DNA of 34,469 bases from Saprospiraceae bacterium (lineage in GTDB: Bacteria > Bacteroidota > Bacteroidia > Chitinophagales > Saprospiraceae). The notes below the pieces were generated by a model. That model was not told where the DNA came from and did not search any database. It saw only the letters and a program-made list of their open reading frames with translations. The stretch is taken from NCBI GenBank assembly GCA_028284395.1, contig JANQRV010000263.1, positions 1 through 34,469 of the forward strand. Direction: 5' to 3'. Both the position numbers and the translations under genes were made by a program. Each line of letters opens with the position of its first letter. Position 1 is the first letter of the stretch. Shown in pieces: positions 24,227 through 32,655 of this stretch.

Positions 24227-25555
24227 TTAGCGCAAGTACAAGGGAATACCCGCCAAACTTCGTATCTCGATTTCGCCGAGTTTGATGCGATAGCGTACAT
24301 CGCTCAAGCGGTCCTTCACTTGTGTCTCCTCCAGGATGGCTTGTCTGACATCGAAATTAGTCGCTCGACCTGAGCGGTATAGCTCCCGGGCCAGAAGAGT
24401 ATTTCTGGCAGCAGTATCGAGATTTCTCAATTCCAGTTCGAGCAGTTCCTGCAGAGCAGAATACTCCTGGTAAAGCGTTGCCATATCGGATTTCAGGTTT
24501 TCTTCCAAATCGGATTTGGACAACTGGACATTCTCCTTAAAGATGTGGGCATTCGCGATGTCTTTCTTGAGGTTTCGACCAGTAAAGATGTCGTAATTGG
24601 CCGTGAGGCCGACCGTGGGGCCAAAAGTGCGGTTGGAAAGTAAAAAACCGACTTCCGCCCTCGAGAAGTTATAATTGTATCCCGCATTGAGATCGATTGT
24701 CGGATAAAGGTTGGCCCGTGCTTCCTTGATCTGGGTCAAGGCAATTTTTTCATCAAAAGCGAGCAATTGCAATTGGTGATTTTCCTGCAATGCCATTTGA
24801 GTCAGTTCTTCCAGGCTGGGCAAGATAAAAGGCGGAATGTCGGTAGGGACGGAAAACCGTAGATCTGCAGGTCGCTGCATGAGTCGATTAAGGGCGATCT
24901 GCGCACGCAGGGATTGATCCCTTAGATTCAATAAGGCGGAGCTATCGATACTCAATCGGTTGGCCGTCTGAAGCACTTCTAGACTTGTTCCCGTCCCAAT
25001 TTTCAATTTGGCTTCCGCCAGTTCCTTCAGGGCCAAATTGAGGGCAATGGATTGTTGAATGATCTCGATCTGCTGTTCGGTTCGGACAGCGCCAAAAAAG
25101 ACATTCTGAATCGTCGTTACCAGGCTTTGCATTTCATTCCGAGTAAAGGCCTTGCTTCTTTGTTCTTCCAGATCGAGCCGATCTTTGGTTGCATACATTC
25201 TAAATCCGTCAAATGCGGTCCAGGTCAGTCCTAATCCCAACCTAACAGCAGTCGTAGCGGCACCAATTCCTTGTCTTTCATCGCCGGAGAAAAATTTTTG
25301 CTTGGTATTATTGATAGTGCGTGTGACATTGCCATTGGTATTTAGGCGCGGAAGAAAACCTGCATTTCCCCTGGTATTACTGTTGGCTGCGATGCGTTCG
25401 TTGTTTTGGGCAATACGAATGCTGTAGTTATTTTCCAGGGCAATATCGATCACCTCATTTAAGGATAAGGTGGTTTGACAATACCCCGATGGAACCACCC
25501 CAACAACTAAACCCAAAGCCAGGATAAAACACAATAGATATTTATTCGATTTCAT
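24227..25555 (-). CDS. TolC-family outer-membrane efflux channel
   Basis: The 442-residue product has signal peptide MKSNKYLLCFILALGLVV to SGYCQ. Two outer-membrane efflux (OEP) repeats of long helices follow, with the classic LSLNEVIDIALENNYSIRI start, FLPRLNTNGN strand, and second-repeat LEELTQMALQENHQLQL and LYPTIDLNAGYNYNF. This matches the usual length of the family. It forms the outer-membrane tunnel of an RND pump and shares an operon with the pump (14-base overlap) and adaptor, so it is dedicated to that pump. The gene ends 4 bases before the long inverted repeat. Confidence 0.95.
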   Translation of the reverse strand: MKSNKYLLCFILALGLVVGVVPSGYCQTTLSLNEVIDIALENNYSIRIAQNNERIAANSNTRGNAGFLPRLNTNGNVTRTINNTKQKFFSGDERQGIGAATTAVRLGLGLTWTAFDGFRMYATKDRLDLEEQRSKAFTRNEMQSLVTTIQNVFFGAVRTEQQIEIIQQSIALNLALKELAEAKLKIGTGTSLEVLQTANRLSIDSSALLNLRDQSLRAQIALNRLMQRPADLRFSVPTDIPPFILPSLEELTQMALQENHQLQLLAFDEKIALTQIKEARANLYPTIDLNAGYNYNFSRAEVGFLLSNRTFGPTVGLTANYDIFTGRNLKKDIANAHIFKENVQLSKSDLEENLKSDMATLYQEYSALQELLELELRNLDTAARNTLLARELYRSGRATNFDVRQAILEETQVKDRLSDVRYRIKLGEIEIRSLAGIPLYLR

Positions 25556-28500
25556 GCAGGATCGGTTTTAATTGATCGCTCCGTTTCTTGACCTTAGTTC
25601 CTGTTTTCAGGAAGGTGTATATGGCCGGAATAACGTAGAGCGTGAGAAAAAGAGAAAAGATCAATCCCCCAATGATGGCAATCCCCATTGGTATTCGACT
25701 GGTGGAAGCTGACCCCAGAGCCAAGGCAATCGGCATCACTCCCAAGACGGTAGCCATACTCGTCATGAGAATCGGACGCAACCGAAGCGTTGCTGCTTCG
25801 ACTACTGCTTCACGGACCGACAGTCCTTTTTCGCGTTGCTGATTGGCGAATTCTACGATCAGAATACCATTTTTAGTGACAATACCGATCAATACAATGA
25901 TACCGATCTGGCTGAATACATTGATCGTATGGCCGCCCAGCCAAAGCGCCCATAAAGCACCGGTCAGGGCGAGGGGCACTGTAAACATTACAATGAGGGG
26001 ATCAATGAAGCTTTCGAACTGTGCCGACAGGGCCAAATAGATCAAGGCCAGTGCCAATAGGAATGCAAAATACAAACCGCCGGAACTATCCTGAAAATCT
26101 TTAGAAGCTCCGGTCAATGCCGTACTAAAGCTATTGTCGAGTACTTTGGCCTTAATCTCGTCCATGGCCGCAATGCCTTGCCCCATGGTATAACCTTCCG
26201 CCAGGCCTGCCGAGACCGTAGCCGAAATGTATCGATTGTAACGATAGAGTGTAGGCGGATTGGATTCTTCACTAAATTGCACCAGATTGCTCATCTGGAT
26301 CAACATGCCTTGATTATTACGAACGTAGACGTCCGTCAAATCATTGGGGTCGTTTCGGAATTGGCGACTGGCCTCCCCTACTACTTCATATTGCTTGCCA
26401 TCCCGGATGAAATACCCAAAGCGCTGGCCACTGTAAAACAGCTGTAAGGTCTCGGCAATATCCCTAACGGTTACCCCCAGACTTCTCGCCCGTTCTCGAT
26501 CGATCTTAATGTGCAACTCGGGTTTGTTGAATTTTAGATTAATATCGGTCACCAAGAAGGCGGGGTGTGCATCAGCTTCGTCCAAAAAGCGCGGCAAAAC
26601 TTCTTTTAGTCTTTCAAAATTGGGGGCCTGAATAACGTATTGTACCGGCAATCCTCTTGAACCTCTTCCTACTTGGATGGTTTGTTGTTGAGCAATAAAG
26701 GATCGGGCATAACTCAATTGCCCCATCTTTGGATATAAGCTTCGGACAATCTCCGCCTGACTTCGCGTTCGCTCCTGCGGATCCTTTAAGGTCATAAATA
26801 CAAAGCCCGAATTGGCTGCCGTTGAAGACCCAAACCCCGGCGAGGTCACCGATATGTAGGCTTGTTTTTCCGTTAGCGTATCGATCACGTTGAGAATTTT
26901 CACCATATAGTCGTCCATGACCTCAAAACTAGTACCTTCCGGAGCCGTGGCATACACCCGAAAACCGCTTTTGTCTTCCATCGGTGCCAATTCTGTTGGC
27001 AGCCCTTGAACGAAATAATAAATGGCAGCGGCAGCAGCTATGGTCAGAGGCCAGGCTAACCACCTTATCTTTAAGAATAGTTTCAGCGTGCTATTGTACA
27101 GGTTGGTCATTCCCACAAAAATGGATTCGGTTGCCCGAAACAGGGCCGATTTCCGTTCTCGTCTCTTGAGAAACCGGGAACTAAGCATCGGTGTCAATGA
27201 TAGGGATACAATGGTTGATATCACTATAGCTCCGGATACGACAATTCCGAATTCGCGAAACAGCCGACCGGTCAAACCCTGCAAAAAGATAATGGGCATA
27301 AATACGGCGATCAAGGTCACGCTGGTGGCAATAATGGCAAAGTAAATTTCTCTCGCCCCCTCGTATCCCGCCTGGATGGGATTTTGCCCCGCTTCGATGC
27401 GCCGGTAAATGTTTTCCAGCATAACGATTGCATCATCCACCACCAGTCCGGTAGCCAGTACGATGCCAAGCAGCGTAAGAATGTTGATCGAAAAACCAAA
27501 AACATACATGACGAAGAATGTTCCGATCAGGGATATTGGAATGGTCAGAACGGGAATCAACGTGGTGCGCCAATTGCGCAGAAAAATGAAAATAACCAAA
27601 ACAACCAAGGAAAAGGCGATCATAATGGTGTCTTGCACCTCCTTGATGGCTTTACGTATGGGCGTGGTACGATCAAAAGCGACACCAATCTGAATATCTG
27701 GCGGCAAATCCCTTCGAATCTGTTCGACCCGTTTCCGGACTTCATCGGAAATCTCAATGTGATTGGAGCCGGGTAAAGGCGTGATGGCAATGCCCACCAT
27801 CTTGATGATGCCGCTGCCCCGGAGGGCGGTATTGGGATTGCGGGCTGCCAGCGAAACGCGGGCTATGTCCTTTACCTGAACGATGACCCCTCCGGTCTCC
27901 CGAATGACCATTTCCTCAAATTCTTCGGGGGTATTAAGCCGACCAAAGGTCCGAATGGTTAGTTCCGTCCGCCGGCCTTCGATCTTGCCACTCGGCAATT
28001 CCAGATTTTGCTGCTGGATGGCATTCCGCACGTCGAGCGGCGATAAGCCATACGCAGATAATTTCCCTGGGTCCATTTCAATACGAATGGCGTATTCCTT
28101 CTCACCCCAGACACTGATACGAGACACTCCCGTTACGGTCTGGATTCTTTCCTTGATGACATTTTTAGCAATATCGCTCAAACTCAGCAGGTCTCGGTTT
28201 TCGCTAAAAACGGTCAAAGACATAATAAAAGTAGCATTGGCATCCGATTTGGATACGGTTGGTGGATCGGCATCCGGTGGCAATCGCCGCTGCGCCACCG
28301 ACACCTTATCACGAACATCATTGGCAGCAGCTTCCAGGTCGGTACCCAACTCAAATTCTACGGTGATGCTGCTCCGTCCGTCGGCACTGGTAGAAGAAAG
28401 CGAACGAATGCCGGCAATGCCGTTGACACTCTCTTCCAAAACTTCTGTGATCTGAGATTCAATCACCTGGGCGTTGGCACCGATGTAATTAGTTGTAACC

Positions 28501-28637
28501 GAGATAATGGGAGGATCAACTACGGGATATTCGCGCAAACCGAGATAAGTATAACCGATGGCGCCAAAGAGAATTAACACGAGCGAAATTACCGTGGCCA
28601 AAACGGGCCGGTCGATGCTGATGGATGAAAGGCTCAT
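25542..28637 (-). CDS. RND efflux pump inner-membrane transporter (HAE1/AcrB-like)
   Basis: The 1031-residue protein is a full-length AcrB-type proton antiporter. It starts with a transmembrane helix (PVLATVISLVLILFGAIGY), then the porter-domain start REYPVVDPPIISV. The TM4 proton-relay pair is present in ATGLVVDDAIVMLENIYRR, and a TM10-type lysine in IGIVTKNGILIVEFANQQ. The second half repeats the layout of periplasmic loop plus helices. The pump exports hydrophobic drugs, dyes or lipids from the periplasm or outer leaflet through the TolC-like channel encoded next; the specific substrate is not evident. Its ATG directly follows the adaptor TAA with no spacer, and its 3' end overlaps the channel gene by 14 bases, so all three are co-translated. 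Confidence 0.97.
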   Translation of the reverse strand: MSLSSISIDRPVLATVISLVLILFGAIGYTYLGLREYPVVDPPIISVTTNYIGANAQVIESQITEVLEESVNGIAGIRSLSSTSADGRSSITVEFELGTDLEAAANDVRDKVSVAQRRLPPDADPPTVSKSDANATFIMSLTVFSENRDLLSLSDIAKNVIKERIQTVTGVSRISVWGEKEYAIRIEMDPGKLSAYGLSPLDVRNAIQQQNLELPSGKIEGRRTELTIRTFGRLNTPEEFEEMVIRETGGVIVQVKDIARVSLAARNPNTALRGSGIIKMVGIAITPLPGSNHIEISDEVRKRVEQIRRDLPPDIQIGVAFDRTTPIRKAIKEVQDTIMIAFSLVVLVIFIFLRNWRTTLIPVLTIPISLIGTFFVMYVFGFSINILTLLGIVLATGLVVDDAIVMLENIYRRIEAGQNPIQAGYEGAREIYFAIIATSVTLIAVFMPIIFLQGLTGRLFREFGIVVSGAIVISTIVSLSLTPMLSSRFLKRRERKSALFRATESIFVGMTNLYNSTLKLFLKIRWLAWPLTIAAAAAIYYFVQGLPTELAPMEDKSGFRVYATAPEGTSFEVMDDYMVKILNVIDTLTEKQAYISVTSPGFGSSTAANSGFVFMTLKDPQERTRSQAEIVRSLYPKMGQLSYARSFIAQQQTIQVGRGSRGLPVQYVIQAPNFERLKEVLPRFLDEADAHPAFLVTDINLKFNKPELHIKIDRERARSLGVTVRDIAETLQLFYSGQRFGYFIRDGKQYEVVGEASRQFRNDPNDLTDVYVRNNQGMLIQMSNLVQFSEESNPPTLYRYNRYISATVSAGLAEGYTMGQGIAAMDEIKAKVLDNSFSTALTGASKDFQDSSGGLYFAFLLALALIYLALSAQFESFIDPLIVMFTVPLALTGALWALWLGGHTINVFSQIGIIVLIGIVTKNGILIVEFANQQREKGLSVREAVVEAATLRLRPILMTSMATVLGVMPIALALGSASTSRIPMGIAIIGGLIFSLFLTLYVIPAIYTFLKTGTKVKKRSDQLKPILHEIE

Positions 28638-29711
28638 TTATTCTTCCGCATTTTGAGGTTCAACCAAATTTGAGAGGCTTACGGCCGTACCGTCCGAAAG
28701 GGATAATAGACCGCTCACTACGACTGTATCACCCGTTTGTAATCCTTCCGTAATCTGCACCCTGCTGGCTTCGCGGTTACCGGTTTGGACCGGGCGGGCA
28801 ATAGCGCGGCCTTTATTCAGCACATAGACCTGCTTGCCATCCAGGATCGGAATGACAGCATCGGTGGGCACCAACATGGCCCGATTGTCTACTCCGGTGA
28901 CGAGGGTCACTTTAGCAAACTGCCCGGGTTTCAATAAATTATCGCGATTTTCGGAAGTGGCTCTTACTTTAAAGGTACGGGTAGTCGGCGAGATCTGGGT
29001 ATCGATGGCATACACCCGGGCCTTGAACAGACGCTCCGAACCAACGATGGTAAATTCGAGTTCTTGCCCCTTCTTGACCTTGACCAAATATCGTTCCGGC
29101 ACGTCGAATTCCAGCTTTATTGGGCTGATCTGCCGCAATTCCACAATGACATCAGAAGGTGTCGCGTAAGCACCTCTACTCATTTGCCGCAACCCCAAGA
29201 TGCCGGAAAATGGAGCGGTAATCCTAGATTTTTCGATCTGTACGTCCAATATCGTCTGCTCGGCTTTGATCTCTTCGACCCGATTGACCAAACGGTCGAT
29301 CTCTTCCTGGCTAATGCCTTGAATGGCCAGTAATTCCTTGCCCCTTGCAACCTCTTTTTCGGCCAGGTCCAAGTTGATGCTCAACCGGTTTCGTTGTGCG
29401 ATCAATTCCGAATCGTCAATTTTTGCCAGTAGCGTGCCCGAACGAACGAACGAAGACTCCTGAAAATCCAACTTCACGAGTTTACCAGCTCTTTCCGGTC
29501 TAATATCCACCGCTTCGTAGGCAATCAAGCTACCGGTCGCATTAATGATGTTCTCGATGGTATCGTAACGAACGACATATCCGTCGATCGCTACGGCACG
29601 TGGTCCCCGGTTGGCGTTAGATGCGGGCGCTGGCCCTGAAGTTTTTTCCTTGGCACCGCAGTTGGAGATCAGCAGTACCACAGTTATCAGTATTACGTCG
29701 GATAGCTTCAT
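28638..29711 (-). CDS. RND efflux periplasmic adaptor (membrane fusion protein)
   Basis: I start at ATG 29711, giving a lipoprotein-like signal (MKLSDVILITVVLLISNC, Cys18; the Asn at -1 is unusual for a lipobox). The ORF stays open upstream to 29927, but that part runs into the divergent gene and operator region. The 357-residue product has the adaptor layout: half-lipoyl segment (GKLVKLDFQE), alpha-helical hairpin (RLSINLDLAEKEVARGKEL and VEEIKAEQTILD), the second half-lipoyl (ITAPFSGILGLRQMSRGAY), a beta-barrel (FDVPERYLVKVKKGQELEF, TRTFKVRATSENRDNLLKPGQ) and a membrane-proximal domain. It bridges pump and channel. It is first in the operon. A dyad operator candidate lies about 135 bases upstream of this start, between it and the divergent permease. 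Confidence 0.95.
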   Translation of the reverse strand: MKLSDVILITVVLLISNCGAKEKTSGPAPASNANRGPRAVAIDGYVVRYDTIENIINATGSLIAYEAVDIRPERAGKLVKLDFQESSFVRSGTLLAKIDDSELIAQRNRLSINLDLAEKEVARGKELLAIQGISQEEIDRLVNRVEEIKAEQTILDVQIEKSRITAPFSGILGLRQMSRGAYATPSDVIVELRQISPIKLEFDVPERYLVKVKKGQELEFTIVGSERLFKARVYAIDTQISPTTRTFKVRATSENRDNLLKPGQFAKVTLVTGVDNRAMLVPTDAVIPILDGKQVYVLNKGRAIARPVQTGNREASRVQITEGLQTGDTVVVSGLLSLSDGTAVSLSNLVEPQNAEE

Positions 29712-29782
29712 AATCGGAAAAGTGATTTCATCTAGTAACAAGAAGTAAAGATCAGGAAAAATAATGGAGCAGCCAGCTCCGA

Positions 29783-29802
29783 ATTCTGAAGAGATTCTGA
29801 AG
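29783..29802. repeat. two direct repeats with 11-bp period upstream of the efflux operon
   Basis: ATTCTGAAG occurs at 29783-29791 and 29794-29802, separated by AG. They lie 72-91 bases upstream of the adaptor start. An 11-bp period puts both copies on one face of the helix, a common layout for a dimeric activator. Two copies only, so chance is possible. Confidence 0.35.
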
Positions 29803-29846
29803 TTATGACAATTCGTCCCCATGACTCTGTAAAATTTTAACACCTC

Positions 29847-29900
29847 ATTACATTTGCAAAAGTGAATGAAATATATTAGATTCACTTTTGTAAATGTAAT
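29847..29900. promoter_or_regulatory. near-perfect 21-bp inverted repeat, probable operator
   Basis: The arms 29847-29867 and 29880-29900 agree at 20 of 21 positions and flank 12 AT-rich bases (gaaatatattag). The right arm ends three bases before the ATG of the permease at 29904, so a bound protein would cover its translation-start region. The spacer reads TATATTAG on the plus strand and TATATTTC on the minus strand, each one base off the -7 consensus TAnnTTTG, so either divergent promoter could use it. Each arm contains smaller TTAC/GTGAA-type dyads. The binding regulator is not in the window. Confidence 0.6.
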
Positions 29901-29903
29901 TAT

Positions 29904-32555
29904 ATGCAAGAACGGAACACTGGACATAAAGTGGGACCTCCTCGTTGGGCCGACCGATTCCTGGAATGGTATTGCCGTCCGGAGTTATTGGAATCTATTC
30001 AAGGAGATGCCCATGAGTTATTTGCTTATCGCTTGCAGCGTTTCGGCCAGCGGAGCGCAAGAGTATCCTTTATTTGGGATGTGATCCGTTTTTTCCGCCT
30101 ATCTAATATTCGAAAACCAAACCCGTCCTTCAACACTATGCTGTTTCGCAATGATTTGAAGATTGCCTTTCGACAAATGGGCAAACAAAAGTTCTATTCC
30201 ATTATTAAAATTGGTGGCTTTTCCATTGGAATAGCTGCCTGCTTGTTAATCGCATTATTCATCAGGGATGAACTGAGCTATGATCGACAAACTCCAGGAG
30301 CCGATCAAATTTTCAGAGTCGTAGCTACCGACGGTGAATTTAGTGGCGTCCATTGTCCCGCCCCTTTTGCGGAGGCTATGTTGAATGATTACCCGGAGGT
30401 GGAAATGGCGGCTCGGCTAGTCGAAGGAGAGTTATTTGGAGCGGGTGCAAAAGAGTTTCGTCGAGTCGATCAGCTGACCAATTATCACGAGGAGGGCTTC
30501 GTATATGCCGACCAAACTCTGCTGGATATTTTTCAATGGCCAATGGCCTACGGCGATCGTTCCACCGCCTTAAGTGAGCCCAATCGGTTAGTAATCAGCA
30601 AGAGTACAGCTGATAAATATTTCCCCAATGAAAATCCGGTTGGCAAAGTAGTTATCCTGGATAATAATGTGGATAATCCTTATACAATCGGTGGGGTGAT
30701 CGAAGACATCCCCAACAATTTTCACTTCCGGTACAAAAATTTTATGACGCTATCTGGTGTAGAATTTTGGGCGGGCGAGCAAAAATATTGGCGTACCAAC
30801 AATTATCATACTTACATCCGGGTAAAACAAGGCACAGCAGTTGAAAAACTGGAAGAAAACATGCTTTCGACAATCGATCGATACCTCATCCCCAGCCTTG
30901 TGGACGAGGGAATTGCACCGGAAACGAAGGGGCTGGAAAAACTTCGATTCGTTTTGCAACCCGTGACGGACATTCACCTGCATTCGCAAGGAATATACGA
31001 CAACCAAGCTCACGGAGACATACGGACCGTCTGGCTATTCGGCATTATTGCTCTCTTTATTCTATTGATTGCCGCCATCAACTTTATCAATTTGTCTACT
31101 GCTCGCTCCACCAATCGTGCCAAGGAAGTAGGGGTTCGCAAGGTAGTCGGATCGCGGAATTACGCATTGGTGAAACAGTTTTTGGTCGAGTCGATGCTTT
31201 ATTGTCTTTTTGCCTTGGCAATTGGGATAATGATTGTGGTTTTACTTTTGCCGGCTTTCAATGAGATGGCCGGAAAAAACCTGGTGGTGCCGTGGGACGA
31301 GTGGTGGCTCTTTCCATGCACCGGAGTCCTGATCCTGATCGTGGGCTTGCTTTCTGGAATCTATCCGGCGTTTTACCTATCTGCTTTCCATCCGATTGAA
31401 GTATTGAAGGGCAACCTGGTCATGGGCACGGGCAAAAGTAATCTTCGCAATATTCTGGTCACCTTTCAATTCACTACCTCCATTGTACTGATTGCCAGCA
31501 CTTTTATCGTCTACCAACAAATGAATTTCATTTTCAACAAGGATTTGGGCTTCAATAAAGAACAAGTAATGCTGTTGAACGGCACACATACGCTGGGAGA
31601 ACGGGCATCCACTTTCAAGAAAGAGCTTTTGAATTTACCGGGAATTGAACACGTAACCATTGGGGACTATCTCCCTGTTGTTGGAACTAAGCGCAATGGC
31701 AACACTTTTTGGCTGGAGGGTAAAATGGGGCAAGATGTCGGTGTACCCGGGCAGTTCTGGCGGGTGGATCACGACTACCTGACCACCATGGGTATGAACT
31801 TGGTAGAAGGTCGAAACTTCTCTTCAGAAATGGCAGCTGATTCGCAGGCTTTCATCGTGAACGAGGCCATGCTTACTCAATTGGGCATTGAAAACCCTAT
31901 CGGAACCCGAATTACTAACGGCGGGGAGGTTTGGCCAATCATCGGAGTGGTAGAAGATTTTCATTACGAATCGATGCGCAGAGAGATCAAACCCTTATGC
32001 CTAGTTGTGGGTAACAGCCCTACGATGATCTCCTTGCGTTGTTCTCCAAACAACATTAACGCGACGATCGACCAAGTGAAAATATTATGGGATCGGTTTT
32101 CTCCGCACCAATCGATTCGGTATACTTTTTTGGATGAAAATTTTGCCGCCATGTACGAGGATGTACACAAAACAGGACAAGTGTTCTCCAGTTTTGCCCT
32201 CCTGGCAATCTTTGTCGCTTGCCTGGGTTTGTTCGGTTTGTCCGCATACTCTGCCGACCAACGCCGAAAGGAGATCAGTATTCGAAAGATCTTAGGAGCT
32301 TCCATCGGAAATATTCTGGGACTACTTACCCAGAATCATCTCAAATTAATATTGCTCGCCTTAATAATTTCCATTCCCGTTGTCTGGTACTTCATGAACC
32401 AGTGGCTGGCCGACTTCGAATACCGGACATCCATCAGCTGGCTGGTTTTTGCAACGGCCGGTTTAATGGCGCTGGTCATTGCTTTTCTTACGATCGGTTA
32501 CCAGGCGTTGCAATTGGCCGTTGGCAATCCGGCGGATTCCTTTAAGTCCACATAA
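29904..32555 (+). CDS. ABC transporter permease, MacB/FtsX type with N-terminal prefix domain
   Basis: The 883-residue protein has an N-terminal soluble segment of about 70 residues (PPRWADRFLEWYCRPELLESIQGD and on to IWDVIRFF; shown here as PPRWADRFLEWYC and LLESIQGDAHELF) that matches the prefix domain found before FtsX permeases in Bacteroidota. It then has the first transmembrane helix (SIIKIGGFSIGIAACLLIA), a MacB-like periplasmic domain, FtsX domain 1 (KEVGVRKVVGSR), a second helix and periplasmic domain, and FtsX domain 2 (KEISIRKILGAS). ATG 29904 is the start that includes the full prefix. No ATPase gene is beside it, so the partner must be encoded elsewhere. It is paralogous to the permease at window start. 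It is divergent from the RND operon, with an operator-like dyad at its start codon. Substrate unknown. Confidence 0.93.
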   Translation: MQERNTGHKVGPPRWADRFLEWYCRPELLESIQGDAHELFAYRLQRFGQRSARVSFIWDVIRFFRLSNIRKPNPSFNTMLFRNDLKIAFRQMGKQKFYSIIKIGGFSIGIAACLLIALFIRDELSYDRQTPGADQIFRVVATDGEFSGVHCPAPFAEAMLNDYPEVEMAARLVEGELFGAGAKEFRRVDQLTNYHEEGFVYADQTLLDIFQWPMAYGDRSTALSEPNRLVISKSTADKYFPNENPVGKVVILDNNVDNPYTIGGVIEDIPNNFHFRYKNFMTLSGVEFWAGEQKYWRTNNYHTYIRVKQGTAVEKLEENMLSTIDRYLIPSLVDEGIAPETKGLEKLRFVLQPVTDIHLHSQGIYDNQAHGDIRTVWLFGIIALFILLIAAINFINLSTARSTNRAKEVGVRKVVGSRNYALVKQFLVESMLYCLFALAIGIMIVVLLLPAFNEMAGKNLVVPWDEWWLFPCTGVLILIVGLLSGIYPAFYLSAFHPIEVLKGNLVMGTGKSNLRNILVTFQFTTSIVLIASTFIVYQQMNFIFNKDLGFNKEQVMLLNGTHTLGERASTFKKELLNLPGIEHVTIGDYLPVVGTKRNGNTFWLEGKMGQDVGVPGQFWRVDHDYLTTMGMNLVEGRNFSSEMAADSQAFIVNEAMLTQLGIENPIGTRITNGGEVWPIIGVVEDFHYESMRREIKPLCLVVGNSPTMISLRCSPNNINATIDQVKILWDRFSPHQSIRYTFLDENFAAMYEDVHKTGQVFSSFALLAIFVACLGLFGLSAYSADQRRKEISIRKILGASIGNILGLLTQNHLKLILLALIISIPVVWYFMNQWLADFEYRTSISWLVFATAGLMALVIAFLTIGYQALQLAVGNPADSFKST

Positions 32556-32567
32556 ACCGGGACTGAA

Positions 32568-32613
32568 CAAAAAAAGAACCTCCAAAAAAAAATTAAAGAT
32601 CTGCGGAGGTTCT
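32568..32613 (-). terminator. terminator of the beta-helix gene
   Basis: Arms AGAACCTCC (32575-32583) and GGAGGTTCT (32605-32613) are perfect and flank a 21-nt A/T-rich loop. On the minus strand a run of T residues follows (A-run at 32568-32574 on plus). It lies 43 bases past the stop of the beta-helix gene and 13 bases past that of the convergent permease. It could also end the latter weakly. Confidence 0.7.
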
Positions 32614-32655
32614 ACTCTTGAGAATGTCCCATAAAAATGGATTGGTGATTTTTCC

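Noticed and set aside
27883..28455. 190-codon plus-strand ORF opposite the RND pump gene
   Set aside because: It lies wholly antisense to a clear full-length pump gene, and its serine/arginine-rich composition is what antisense reading of that gene gives.
29712..29927. N-terminal extension of the efflux adaptor up to 29927
   Set aside because: The extension would overlap the divergent permease start and the dyad, and would put about 70 residues in front of a good lipoprotein signal peptide.
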